A DNA stretch of 64,000 bases from positions 14,318 to 78,317 of the forward strand of contig QANZ01042480.1 in the NCBI GenBank assembly GCA_003254925.1, in the 5' to 3' direction. Positions 35,501 to 45,430 of the stretch are shown here, in pieces. The stretch comes from Chamaecrista fasciculata (Eukaryota > Streptophyta > Magnoliopsida > Fabales > Fabaceae). Each line of letters opens with the position of its first letter. The stretch's first letter is position 1. The notes under the pieces were generated by a model. It did no database searches and was not told the DNA's origin. It saw only the letters and a program-made list of their open reading frames with translations. Both the position numbers and the translations under genes were made by a program.

Positions 35501-38500
35501 GTTGTAAATGGTTAAATACTCATCTCGGTCCTCAAACTATGGGGTACGGTTAAAAAGAGAAATGTGAGTCTTACAAAAAGTTGTCAACATCTATATCATT
35601 CCAGTGTTATATTTTATCTAGGTTGATTTGGCTAAAAGGAATGCCATCTGAAATTTTTATTGAGAAACATTATCTTTTGTTATTTTGATTTCTTATTAAA
35701 GACCTAAGAGTTTGTTTAATCTTGGAAAGTATACGGAAGAGTTGCAAAATATCTCTTAAAGGGCAATGTCCATATGTTATGACTCGAATTAAATTTATAG
35801 AATAAACTAACAATATAGTCCCTAAAGATCACTGAACGGATAGCTCAGTCCTTGAAAAATTAAAATACACATTTAGTCTTTAAAAAGTCAAAATAGTATA
35901 CTATTTAGTCCTTAAATGATTAAAACGGTATACTATTTAGTCCATAAAAGTACTACTAAATATACCGTTTTGATTTTTCAGGGACTTAACTATGCATTTC
36001 AATCTTTCAATGACTGAGTTGTCAGCTCAATGATCATTCAACGATCAAATTCTTAGTTTACTCTAATTTTATACTAAGTTTTATACCCTAATCCCCAACA
36101 TATCCTACAAAATGGTGACACTTGACAAGATTAATGAGAGAATAATCAAACCTGACTCAGTATCACGTCTGATGAATCTGGAGTCAATGAAATGCAATTC
36201 CTTGCATCTATGTATTGCAAGTATTGTGGAAGCACAGAAACATGAGCAAGCTGCTTGCAATCATCCACATGAAGGAAAAGAAGGTTCTCAAGCTCTTCAA
36301 TACAATCAGGAATGGACACAAAGTTGTTATTTGATAAGACCAACCACTTCAATTCCATAAAGGAACTCAAAATCAACCCAAGATCTTCATCTAATAAATC
36401 ACAATTTTTGAGAACCAGTCTATTCAACTTTGGGGCCCAATTTGTTTGATGATCCACCATTAATAATAATGCTTTTCCTAAAAGTTTTGGAAGCTTTGGA
36501 CATCCTTCCACATTAATTTCCTCAGTGTTTTGAAACATGTCTGTGTCAATTGGTAGATCCTCCATAGAAGAAGTCAAAACCAGCTCTTCAAGACCATCAA
36601 TATTTTTTGCAATTGAACTTGGGAAACTTTTAATGGCAGTTCCTTTTATGTCAATTCTTGACATTTTCCCCATTTTTGTTAACATATCTGGGAAGCTTTG
36701 AATGCTTGAGCACTTTGCAAGATTAAGAGATTTAAGAGACTTTGACCTCATGACATGTGGAATATGCTTGAGTTTGGGGCAATTTTGTGTGCTCATTATG
36801 ACAAGTTTGTTGAGGTTTCCTGCTGATTCATGAATTTCAGCTAAGTTTGGGCAATCATTTGTGAGAAGCTTTGTTAGGTTTGGGATTGCAGAGACATCAG
36901 GCACAATTGTTATAGAATTGCAACCACTAAAGTTCATAGAAGACAAATTTGCAAACTCCTGCACAACAAGTAGGGCAATTAGTACTAATTATAAGAGTTG
37001 AATAGATGCAAATTATAATTATCGCAAAAGTACTTCTACGGCCTCCAACTATATATGGAGTAAGTCTCGGTTGTACCTTTTTTATTGTCAATTATGTCAA
37101 GTTTCATTTTTTCTTAATTGTACCCTAAAGCCTAATTATAACATCTAAATTATTAACAGAAAATACTGACTCATACTGACATCAATATTTTGGGGGATTC
37201 AATTGACACGAATGCAAAACTTTGGAGGTACAATAGACACCAAAATAACGCCGTCAATTAAGATTTAGACGGCGTTAGGCCTTGAGGTAAAACTGAGACA
37301 AATGTGAAACTTTAAAAGTACAATTGACAATAAAAAAAGTTTCGAGGTATAACTGAGACTTATTCCATGATTTGGGGCGCTGCTAATACTTTTGCCTTCT
37401 AATTATTTTTCATAATATATAAAAAGGGGTTAAAATGCAAAAACCGACCCCATGACTTTTAGTCATTATGCAAAAATCACCCTAAACTCTGAAAGTTGAC
37501 AAAAGGTTCTCTAAGTTTTTTATTTTATGGAAATAACCCCTTTTGTTAAGATTTTTATTCAAAAAGAGTCAAGCTTCTTTTGTAATTTTATGATTATTGT
37601 TGTGTTGATTCAAATTAAACTAACTATTGTTATAATTAATAGTAGTAAAAAAAAAAAAACTAAAAAAAATTGATTCAATAAAAAATTTAAGGCTAAAGTG
37701 CACTTTTGGTCCCATAACTTTGGCAAAGGTCTCAGTTTGGTTCCATAACTTTTTTTTGTTGCAATTTTAGTCCCATAACTTCTAAAAACATCTCACCGTT
37801 GGTCCCAAGCTGATTTCCATCAGTCCCATAACTTCACCCATATTTGTCACGTTATCATCCAACTCAGTTTGTCAAATCATCTTTAGCGGCAGATAATGGA
37901 TGGAAATTAGTATTGGGACCAACGGTGAGACGTTTTCAAAAGTTATGGGACCAAAATTGCAACAAAAAAAGTTATGGGACCAAATCGAAACCTTTGCCAA
38001 AGTTATGGGACCAAAAGTACGCTTTAGCCAAAATTTAATAAATGGGGTTATTTACACAAATTTGGAAGTTCAAGAGTCAAGGATTTTTTCGCATAATGAC
38101 CAAAGTTCAAGAGGGGCTCTTATGCATTTTAGCCTAAAAACATATTACAAGCATAATACCTTAAATGGTTGGTCCATTGTAAGATGACTATGAGGCACGT
38201 CAAGCATAATAAGTGTCTCTGGATGAAAATCATGTGGAAATGATGATGATGGATATTCCTTCCATTGAAGCAGTCTCAAATTATTTGGGAGGTGCATTAT
38301 GGGGACTCCATGAACTTTTCCATTTCGAACTATGAGGATTCTGAGTCTATTCATCTTTTTGAAGACTTTAGAATTCATCAGCTGAACTTCTTGTTCTGGG
38401 TTAGGCATGTCCAACATCATGCCTTCTATTGTTCCTGTTCCCTTTTGTACCTCATCATCAATTGTCAAAGTTAATAATGCATTAGTGAAGTTTCCAAATC

Positions 38501-41500
38501 AATAAGAAAAAAAAAGTCAAAAGCTTTTGGTCCCTAAAGCTAATTTACATAAATTATATTGTTCATTTTTTTTTTCTGTCAATTTTGTCCATATTATCTC
38601 ACATTTTGGTCATTTCATCATTTGACTAACTTCTTTCAATAAATTAATAACAGACTTCATTCAATTTTTCAATATAAGTTAGAATTTGAGTTTTTTTTTT
38701 TTATTATTGATTTTACATTAAAGTAAGAGTAAAGGATAGCATTGACCAAAATGTGGAATATTGGGAACAAAATTGACGGCAAAAAAAGATTAAGGACGAA
38801 ATTAAAAGTTGATGTTAAGTTTAGGGACCAAAATGATACTTTTGCCAAAAAAAAGTTGATTTTAATTAAATAATTTTTTTCAAAATTTAATATATATATA
38901 TATGAAACAAAAATTGAAAAAGTAAGGATATTTTTAACAGTAAACTAACAATTCGGTCCCAGAAAAATAATTGAGCTGGACTAAGTAGTAAATTGAAATA
39001 TATTGTTTAGTTCTTGAAAGATCAAAACAATTGGACTAAGTAGTAAATTGTTTCATTCTTTTTCGAGGTCTAAATAGTATACCATTTTGATCTTTCAAAG
39101 ATTAAACTGTGTAAATCAATCTTTCGGGGACCGAATTGTCAGTCCAGTTATATTTCAAGAGCTAAATTGTTAGTTTACTCTATTTTTAACCAATGCCTTT
39201 AGGATATTCATTAAGCTATAAAAAGATGAAAAAGACATTAAAAATAGTAACTGTAAAAGAAATTTAATAAAAGTTCATAATATTTCCTTCTACAATAATG
39301 CCATAAAACATGCATAAACTAAATTCAACAATATTTAGTGACGGAGTAAACTAACAATTTGATATTTAAAATATCACTAAGTTGACAATTCAATCTCTGA
39401 AAAGTTGAAATATACAGTTTAGTCCTTGGATATATACTAAATATTAGTCCTTTTCATGAATTTAAAACTATACTGCTTGGGTCTTTCAAGGACTAACAAG
39501 TATACCGTTTTAGTTTTTCAAGGAGTACTAAATTTTGTATTCAAATTTTTTAAGAACCAAGTTGTCAACTCGGTAATTTTTCAATGACCGAAATGTTAGT
39601 TTACTCTTAGATATATGATACTCACAGTATTTTTGGTTAATACTTCAAGAACATCTTCATGATGCCACAATCTTCTACGTTTTCCAGGGTCAGGTGAATC
39701 TCTTCTAGCAATGTCCCTACCCAAATCTTGTATAAGATCATGCATTTGAACTCTATCAATTTCATCAATTCTCACTAGAGATTTGTCTCTCAAAACCCCA
39801 ATACCATATTCTGAATAAAAACGAGAGGCATCCATTGTCTTCTTCACATCCTCCACCAAATTCCCTTTGAAGAAACATGCAATATCAAGGAAGATTTCCT
39901 TCTCATTATCATCCAAGTTTTCAAAGCTCACTTCAAGCACCTTAAGAATCTCTTTGCTTGGGATTCTTTCATATTTCTTCAAAGCACTTGTCCATTCTTC
40001 TATTGTTTTCCCACACAAATCACATCCTATCACATTCAAAGCCAATGGTAAGCCTTTTGCATATTGCACCATTAGTTTTGCCACTTCCATGTACTTTGGA
40101 TCAGGTTCACTTCTATTAAAAGCATTCCAACACAACAATTCAATGGATTCTTCATCATTCAATTCTTTCACTTCATATAATTTCTCAACCCCATGTAGGG
40201 TTAACAAATGTTTATTCCTTGTTGTTACCATAATCCTACTTCCGGGACCAAACCAATCTTCTCTTCCGGCTAAAGATCTCAACTGTTTTATATCGTCAAC
40301 ATCGTCAAGAATCAAAAGAACTTTCTTACGACGAAGTCTATTTTCGAGTACCGGAATTCCTTGACTCACATTGTTACTACACATTAATTGTACATTGTTG
40401 TTGTTTTCTCCAAGCAAACTCAAAATGAGTGTCTTTTGTAGGTGTGCTAGACCATGTTTCAATGAGTTTTCTCTCACATCATCAAGAAAACAAGATGCTT
40501 CAAACTGGTTAGCAATTGAGTTGTATACAGATCTTGCAATGGTTGTCTTTCCAATACCACCAATTCCATGGATTCCCACCATTAAGGCATCTTTGTTGGA
40601 TTTCATACTTAAAAGTGACATCACTTGTAGCATTCTATACTTTAGTCCCACTGGGTAATCAGCTATGTGTAAAGATCTGTAATTTAATTTACTAGAGATC
40701 TCTTCTGTAATCTTTTGAATTAGCTCAAACTCATACCTGACAAGTAGATTATAAAAGGTTAATTAATTAATCATTTAAAAACTTAGCAATATGTATATAT
40801 GCATGTTATGAAGTGTTAATTGATTTTTGATCTTTTAATTTTTATAAATGAAGTAAACATGTTAACAAAGGAAGTCGTTATATTTAGAGAATATGAAGTA
40901 AACATGTTATGAAGTGTTAATTTTTATAATTGATTTTTGATCTTTTAATTTTTATAAATGAAGTTATCATATTTATTTAGGATTAAAATATAATTTTTTT
41001 TTTTCAAAAATAGAAAATATACATCAATAACATGATGAAAATAGCATCAATAAAACAAATTGGTCAAAACCTCATATTTGTCCTTAATGTTTACTCCATA
41101 TTTTTTTTAGCCCTAATATTTTTTTTTGTTCTGCATTGGTCCTTAATTAATGTTTCTAAGCAATTTTGTTTTGGTCTCTAATATTTTCTAATTCAATTAG
41201 GGTCATATGCAGATGGAGTTAAATTAAGCCCAAAAGTGGACCTCTTATTTCTAGAAATTGGTCATATATCTTTCATTTCAAGTTAAAATGTAACGAAATC
41301 AAAGTTACAAGGTACTCTTGATAAGTTTTTGATGAGTTCTTGAGGAGATAGTCAAATGAGATCAAATAGTACTCTAAAAGTGGGTTAGGTCAAAACACCA
41401 ATACCAAATTTGGGAGTACTATTTGACATGATTTGTCAATGGCCCCAACTGGACAAAAAAGTAACTAATCAAGATTAACTCATAACTCCGATTTCGTTGT

Positions 41501-42409
41501 ATTCGGATTTGAAACAAGAGAGATATATATTACCAACTTCTTCATTAAATAAGATACCCTTTTTTTGGCCCAATTTAACCTTGTTTGCCGACAATTCCAA
41601 TTGGGAAGAGAAAGCACTCATTAAGAGTAACTTGTAATCGTCGGATTCGAACTTAAAACAAAAGAAATATAACCATATTCAGTAGTTAGGGACCAAAATA
41701 AAACTAGTGGGAAACATTAAGGACCAAAGTCGAACAAAACAATTATTAGGGACCAAAACGGTATTTGTGGTAAAAATTAGGGACCAAAATAAGGGTTTGA
41801 CCAAACAAATTAAACTTATGAGAGAAGTACTCAAACTAAAGAAATAATTAAGAGATGATAATTGAAAGAAAGATACCCAGTTTTGAAATGCCATCCTGAC
41901 AAATTGGCAGCTTCCCTCAATGCAACCTTCCAACCATTCAATCTTTTCAATGCAATCCTCCATTCACGAGTAGTATCTGTTATTATTGTCTCCTTATTAT
42001 TATTATAATTCCTATAATTATTCTTCATTATCTTCACTTCATGTTCATCCATTGACCTTCCAAAACTTCCTTTTTGATGCCTCACATCCGAAGGATCAAC
42101 ATAGTAAAAAACAGGACGAACCATTTGTCCCTTATCTTTCATTCATTCCATGATCTTCACAAGCTCATCTAGACACCAAGATGAGGATGCATAGTTTTCT
42201 GAGAAAACAATGATTGACATTCTTGACTCTTCGATGGCTTTGAGGAGAGAAGGTGATATGCTTTCACCTTTTCTGAGCTTGATGTCATCTCTGAAAGTGT
42301 GAATTCCCTTTTGGTCCAAAGCATAACAGAGATTTCCTGTGAAACTGTAACGTGTGTCTTCTCCATTGAAGCTTACAAAAACATCGTATGTCCAACCATG
42401 GTTGACCAT
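32562..42409 (-). CDS. TIR-NBS-LRR immune receptor with coiled-coil tail and a TIR nonsense codon
   Basis: Seven minus-strand exons join in phase: 42409-41877, 40736-39626, 38450-38160, 36958-36152, 35453-34616, 34534-34464, 33431-32562 (1506 codons). The start is the ATG of MVNHGWTYDVFVSF, the usual TIR beginning. Domains: TIR 7-170 with the NADase Glu in LLKAIEES; NB-ARC about 195-540 with P-loop GIGGIGKTT, kinase-2 LLILDDVDD, GLPLAL and QMHDLIQDLG; LRRs about 550-905; C-JID about 908-1030 (QAFQEVENIDIVV); an acidic Asp/Lys-rich linker; and a coiled-coil tail 1218-1506 (LEERKRELEEQINAVKAEIEDL). Such receptors sense pathogen effectors and signal through TIR NADase activity. Codon 89 is TGA (42145-42143) where relatives have Cys in CLDELVKI-EC; translation could restart at the next codon, an ATG, but would lack half the TIR. 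Possible pseudogene, null allele or base error. Confidence 0.85.
33515..34452. mobile_element. Palindromic MITE in TNL intron 6
   Basis: Inverted arms with TTTTGATCCCTAATATTTT-like and GGGACCAAAATGAAATTT motifs; the loop has two tandem copies of an AAGTTATTCTTGATGAGTTC unit. Related to 41062-41802. Ends approximate; target duplication not exact. Confidence 0.65.
35800..36063. mobile_element. GAGTAAACTA-family MITE in TNL intron 4
   Basis: Ends GAATAAACTAACAAT and TTAGTTTACTC; flanks TAAATTTATA and TAATTTTATA are direct repeats with one mismatch. Related elements at 38938, 39344 and 63100. Confidence 0.75.
37024..37398. mobile_element. GCAAAAGTA-family MITE in TNL intron 3
   Basis: Ends GCAAAAGTACTTCTACGG and TGCTAATACTTTTGC, with inner arms GGAGTAAGTCTCGGTTGTACC / GGTATAACTGAGACTTATTCC. 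Target duplication only approximate (TAATTAT). Confidence 0.65.
37428..38134. mobile_element. Outer MITE in TNL intron 3
   Basis: Ends GGTTAAAATGCAAAAACC and TCTTATGCATTTTAGCC, inner arms mentioning CATTATGCAAAAATC / GCATAATGACC. A second MITE (37691-38029) is inserted within it. Its right end lies 25 bp from the exon 3 donor. Confidence 0.65.
37691..38029. mobile_element. Mutator-type MITE nested in the intron 3 MITE
   Basis: Ends GGCTAAAGTGCACTTTTGG and CCAAAAGTACGCTTTAGCC, perfect 9 bp target duplication AAAATTTAA (37682-37690, 38030-38038). Same family as 30318-30801. Confidence 0.92.
38516..38848. mobile_element. Palindromic MITE in TNL intron 2
   Basis: Arms GTCAAAAGCTTTTGGTCCC and GGGACCAAAATGATACTTTTGCC, inner arms TTTCTGTCAATTTTGTCC / GGAACAAAATTGACGGCAAA. 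Similar to 57954-58283. Confidence 0.6.
38938..39180. mobile_element. GAGTAAACTA-family MITE in TNL intron 2
   Basis: Ends CAGTAAACTAACAATTCGGTCC and TTGTTAGTTTACTC; perfect 9 bp target duplication TATTTTTAA (38929-38937, 39181-39189). Confidence 0.88.
39344..39606. mobile_element. GAGTAAACTA-family MITE beside the exon 2 donor
   Basis: Ends GAGTAAACTAACAATTT and AAATGTTAGTTTACTC. It lies 18 bp from the exon 2 splice donor (39625). No clear target duplication. Confidence 0.75.
41062..41802. mobile_element. Mutator-type MITE in TNL intron 1
   Basis: Ends GGTCAAAACCTCATATTTGTCC and its near complement GGACCAAAATAAGGGTTTGACC, perfect 9 bp target duplication AAACAAATT (41053-41061, 41803-41811). 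Confidence 0.92.
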
Positions 42410-42662
42410 TGATGATGATGAATAATGAATGATGATGATGATGATGATTCTCAATAATTGAAACAGAGAGCTTCGGTTTTCAAGCATTAGTTTAAGAGGA
42501 TGTGAATGAAGACTTTGGTGTAAACGAAAGAGCTTAATTAATAATGACAACATGTGAGGGTCGGAGAATAATTAAATTAACAAATAATGAATGTTGTGAT
42601 TGGTTTTTTCAGTTTGTTGTTGTAGTTAATAATCATGGAAGTCAAGGATGAAATTTTAGTTA

Positions 42663-43521
42663 GGTCAAAAACATAGTTTGATCCCTAATGATTACCTTAA
42701 GTTTTGTTTCCGTCCCTAATTTTTCATTTCTTCCGTTTTGGTCCTTAATGTTTTCGAAAAGTTTCATCATTGGTCCCTAACTATTGAATATGGTCATATA
42801 TCTCTCGTTTCAAACTGGAATGTACGATTAAATCAGAACTACGAGTTAAATTTGATGAGTTTCTTCTTTACCCAGTTGGAGTCATAGCAAACAAGGTCAA
42901 ATTAGGCATGAAATCGGCAAATGGGCTGTTTATTTCATAAATTTGGTCATATCTCTCTCGTTTTAAATCTAAATGCAACGAAATCAAAACCGCAAGATAC
43001 TCTTGACGAGTTTTTTCTTTGTCTAGTTGGCACCGTTGACAAACGAGGTGAAATAGTACAAAAAGTTAATATTGATGTTTTGATCAAACTTACTTTCGAA
43101 ATACTATTTGACCTCGTTTGTCAACGGTCCCAACTAGATAGAGAAAGAAAACAACTCTTCAAGAGTAACTTGTAACTCCAATTTCATTGCAATGAGACTT
43201 GAAACGAGATAGATATGGTCAAATTCATGAAACAAGCAACCCATTTGCGACTTGATTTCATGTTTGATTTAACCTCGTTTGACGATGACTCTAATTTGAC
43301 AAAGAAAGAACTCATCAAATTTAACTTATAACTTTAATTTAATCACATTTGGGTCTGAAACAAGATATATATATATATATATATATATGACTATATTCAA
43401 GAGTTAGGGACCAATAACGAAACTTTTAAGAAACATTAAGGACTAAAGTGAAACCAATGAAATATTAGGGATCAAAACAAAACATTGGGTAAACATTAGG
43501 GATCAAAATAGATTTTTGACC
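42663..43521. mobile_element. Mutator-type MITE upstream of the TNL
   Basis: Ends GGTCAAAAACATAGTTTGATCC and GATCAAAATAGATTTTTGACC with a perfect 9 bp duplication TTTTAGTTA (42654-42662, 43522-43530). A related locus at 44880-44898 (GATGAATGTTAGTTATTAAAA) is the empty site. Lies about 250 bp upstream of the TNL start. Confidence 0.92.
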
Positions 43522-43530
43522 TTTTAGTTA

Positions 43531-44811
43531 TTAAAATTTAAAATTTAAAACAAGATAGTTTATTATTGATCTCCTGCAGTCCAGAAAATCTGGAGCATTC
43601 GTGTTATCTAATGGATCCTATATTGCCACCTCGTCTTTAAAGGCAAAATGCACCGTTCCATCTTCTTTTTTGTTAAAACTTAAAACCTCATTTTGATTCT
43701 CAAATTATTGTATAAGCTTCATTTTGGTCATAAAATTATTTCTTTATTTTATTTTAGTCCTTAAAATTTCACATTTATTCTCAAACTTTTATATTTATCC
43801 ACTTTACAATTTTATTTTGAGAATTTGGGACTAAAATGAATGAAGATGATGAAAAAAAGGGGGAATTGAGAATAATGGAATAAAAATGGGTCAAAGACCT
43901 AATTTTTGAACTTAGACTTTTTTTGAGGTTTTAGGGTTTGGAGTTTGGGGTTTTAAGGTTTAGGGTTTAGGGTTTTTAATATTTTTAAGGACTAAATTAG
44001 AATGTTTGAAAGAGTTTTGGGACACTTTATAATTTTATTTTGAGGATTTGGGACTAAAACGAATGAAGATGATGAAAAAGAGGGAGAATTAAGAATAATG
44101 GAATAAAAATGGGTCAGAGACCTAAAAGTGAATGGAGAAATGTTGAGGTGTTGTTATTTTATGACGTGGCAGCTTTTTTTTTAATATAACGGGTGCTGAC
44201 GTGGACATAAAGGGACACGTCAGCGTATAACAGGACACATCAACGTTCGTTATGGCCACGTTAGCTTTTTGTAACGACAATATGACAGAGGGACCTATTA
44301 GTTAGGCGTTTCGAAAATTCGGGAACCGGCTTGTACACTGAGTAAAATTCAAAGACCGACTTGCTAGTTTTCTCTTAAATAAAATAATTGAGTTAATCCA
44401 AAATAATCCAAACTAAACAATTGTGAGTTGAGTTAACAGGTTGACTTCTACTTTAATCATTTTTATATATTTATTCCAATTTAAATTTGGTCCCTCTTAA
44501 TTTAGTTATTCACAATTTGTTTTTGAGGGATTCAATAAAGACTAAAAAATTTATAAATAGATCAAATTATAAAAACAATATTATTTGATAAATAAAAATA
44601 TAATTTTAAATGAATAAAAAAATTAAATTTATTTTTTAATTTTAAAAACCCACAAATTTGATTAAATTAAGTGAACTCAATTTTAAAACACGGTCTAACT
44701 CAAATTACAACAGATTAAACTTTTTTAACTCAAATCAATTCAATCCGACCGTTACCTACAAATATTTATATTAATGTTGTGGTGGGGAAATCCTACCGTT
44801 ACCTACAAATA
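43531..44811. other. Non-coding spacer with a local direct repeat
   Basis: 43803-43900 and 44027-44130 are a diverged direct repeat (TTGGGACTAAAA and GAATGAAGATGATGAAAAA in both). 43928-43976 holds degenerate TTTAGGG units. No gene seen. Confidence 0.55.
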
Positions 44812-45430
44812 TAAAAATAATGAATGTTGTGATTGTTTTTTTTTTAGATTGTTCTTGTAGCTAAGAATCATGGAAATCAACGATGAATGTTAGTTATTAA
44901 AAGGGAAAATAGCAACAAATCTCCTAAGTCATTTGGAAACAGATCCTTAAACTTTCAATTTTAGAAATTATATCCTTAAACTTTAAAAATTTATGAATTA
45001 AATTCTTCCATCTATTTTTTCACTAACAGTATTAATTGTTAGCATATCATACTTTCAAGTATTCAATTTTTTACCACATAATTCTAATAAGGGAGTTTTC
45101 TTACTTCTTGATTAAATAAAGTTATGTTATGAATGATTTTTTTTTTAATTTTATCATTTAAAAAAATTATTAATCTTATTAAGATTAATGAGATGACAAC
45201 AAAAGAAAACACATATAAAGATGACATAACAATAATTAACACTATTAGTAAAAAAACGGATAGAAAATCTAATTTTTAAATCTTCAAATTTAAGAATTTT
45301 ATTTTAGTGAAAATCTACTTGCAAATGAGCCAAAGGTTAAAAAGTCTTATCGCATTTTTCCCTTATTAATTTAAACAAGATAGTTTATTATTGATCTCGT
45401 GCAGTCCTGGACCATTCGTGTTAGAGCATG
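44812..45430. repeat. Second copy of the TNL upstream segment
   Basis: 44812-44900 matches 42573-42662 (AATGAATGTTGTGATTG, AATCATGGAA) and 45363-45430 matches 43531-43620 (ACAAGATAGTTTATTATTGATCTC, ATTCGTGTTA, ATGGATCC). Different MITEs separate the halves in each copy. Confidence 0.7.
44903..45362. mobile_element. MITE with GGGAAAATAG ends
   Basis: Ends GGGAAAATAGCAACAAATCTCC and CGCATTTTTCCC; flanks TTATTAAAA and TTATTAATT agree at 7 of 9 positions. Inserted in the duplicated upstream segment. Confidence 0.7.

Noticed and set aside
39867..40658. Plus-strand frames over the NB-ARC exon
   Set aside because: Antisense shadows of a well-supported minus-strand exon.
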